DNA of 64,000 bases. It comes from Sphingomonas naphthae (GTDB lineage: Bacteria > Pseudomonadota > Alphaproteobacteria > Sphingomonadales > Sphingomonadaceae). Location of the stretch: assembly GCF_028607085.1 (NCBI RefSeq), contig NZ_CP117411.1, positions 2,852,001-2,916,000 of the forward strand, in the 5' to 3' direction. The first letter of the stretch is position 1; the number at the start of each line of letters is the position of its first letter. Made by a program: the position numbers and the translations under genes. Positions 63,475 through 64,000 of the stretch are shown here, piece by piece. The notes under the pieces were generated by a model. It saw only the letters and a list, made by a program, of their open reading frames with translations, had not been told where the DNA came from and made no database searches.

Positions 63475-64000
63475 TCAGCGACCGGGAAGATTGCGATCGC
63501 GAACGGCGATGAACGGACGATTGGTCTCGGCCGCGCGACGGGTTTTCTCATCCAGAACATCGATTAGCGACACTTTTCGGGATAGGACCTCATAGAGATC
63601 AAGCCCGTCAGCGCAGATTAGGTTCGTTTGCCGCCCACGAGAAAACGCTTCCAGACCATCGGCGGTGAATCCCGAATTGCTAACGAACAGCCCCCGTGAC
63701 CAGGATGCCTTGCCCGCAACCTTGCCAGAGAACGTCATCAAATCCGCGAAGCCAATCTGCGGACCATGCCATTTGGCCTCGACCAAGTAGGTCTGCCCAT
63801 GCAGCTTAAAGCTGCCATCAATCTGTTCACCTACCAGCCGGAAGGAACCGCGCGGTGCCAGCCCAAATCCGGCGAAGAGCTCATTCAGGAAGCCCTCGAA
63901 GCGAAGTCCCCTCGTTTGCGGATCCAGCTGCGTGATCTCGATGAGATGCGTCGCCAGTTCCTGCGCTTTGACAGCGCTCAGCGTCCCGGCCGACTGCGCT
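63475..64000 (-). CDS. Mrr-like restriction endonuclease, N-terminus outside the window
   Basis: The reading frame is open from the right edge (64000) to the stop at 63475, 175 codons; the start is beyond the window. The visible part has a helical segment ([18 protein letters not shown]), then the PD-(D/E)xK nuclease fold of the Mrr catalytic domain: [40 protein letters not shown] with aspartate and the E-x-K pair, then [14 protein letters not shown] and [19 protein letters not shown]. Such enzymes cut foreign or modified DNA. A TTG inside the frame (63786) is not the start because the upstream sequence is conserved nuclease domain. Confidence 0.85.
   Translation of the reverse strand, partial: AQSAGTLSAVKAQELATHLIEITQLDPQTRGLRFEGFLNELFAGFGLAPRGSFRLVGEQIDGSFKLHGQTYLVEAKWHGPQIGFADLMTFSGKVAGKASWSRGLFVSNSGFTADGLEAFSRGRQTNLICADGLDLYEVLSRKVSLIDVLDEKTRRAAETNRPFIAVRDRNLPGR

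Noticed and set aside
63324-63512. Plus-strand frame of 62 codons near the right end
   Set aside because: No ribosome site, no recognisable domain, and it runs into the opposite-strand nuclease gene.

Overview
The window reads as chromosome of an alphaproteobacterium of the sphingomonad group (Sphingomonas or a close relative). The support is the high-GC coding style, a MipZ division-site ATPase, the gatCAB order, an FtsZ with a long Pro-rich linker, a phosphoglucomutase of the sphingan-precursor type, an EcfG-type stress promoter and many inverted-repeat elements of sphingomonad type. This is inference from gene content; there is no rRNA to anchor it.

The window falls into two parts. Bases 1 to about 18,254 look like the right-hand portion of a genomic island. 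It ends at a 3' fragment of tRNA-Val(GAC) (18205-18254) with no 5' half, preceded by two direct repeats one helical turn apart that resemble integrase arm sites. In this part I find none of the dispersed inverted repeats that occur eight times in the other 46 kb, and it carries an intact IS256-family element with a perfect 8-bp target duplication (849-2235). No integrase is visible; the intact tRNA-Val and the other island end would lie left of the window. Island cargo from left to right: a PAP2 phosphatase; the IS; an NdvA/ChvA-like glucan exporter; a tightly overlapped seven-gene glycan operon on the minus strand (10399 to 4100: GT4, GT2, GT-B, acyl-CoA-dehydrogenase-fold flavoprotein, PIG-L deacetylase, NodS-like methyltransferase, GT2); two small acidic proteins; a stress block around a divergent EcfG-type promoter (SRPBCC protein, Zn-alcohol dehydrogenase and SDR on one side, catalase-family protein and SDR on the other); an MpaB-family oxygenase; and a coiled-coil protein.

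Bases 18,255 to 64,000 look like core chromosome. In order: bfd-bfr iron storage; purL; small envelope proteins; mipZ with a J-domain protein; phosphohexomutase; a lipid-linked mannosyl/glycosyl transfer pair and an exported intradiol dioxygenase; a two-component system with an unusual Gly/Pro-rich sensor; queG; a NatAB-type ABC exporter; cysteine synthase; a PAP2-like protein and an acyltransferase; obgE; a cytochrome c lipoprotein; nadE; ftsZ; dsbA-like and M48 protease genes; ispG, ruvX and a DUF3089 gene; gatC-gatA-[AbrB/VapC toxin-antitoxin]-gatB; ogt; a DUF418 membrane protein; a second two-component system; a TonB-dependent receptor; and, cut by the right edge, an Mrr-like nuclease.

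The observations most worth following are the seven-gene operon plus exporter, whose set of activities parallels the Nod-factor modification toolkit (deacetylase, N-methyltransferase, glycosyltransferases, exporter) with unrelated or differently arranged parts; the tRNA-Val island boundary; a toxin-antitoxin module with its own perfect operator lodged inside the gatCAB operon and overlapping gatB; and an inverted repeat that has become part of the signal sequence of a cytochrome c gene.
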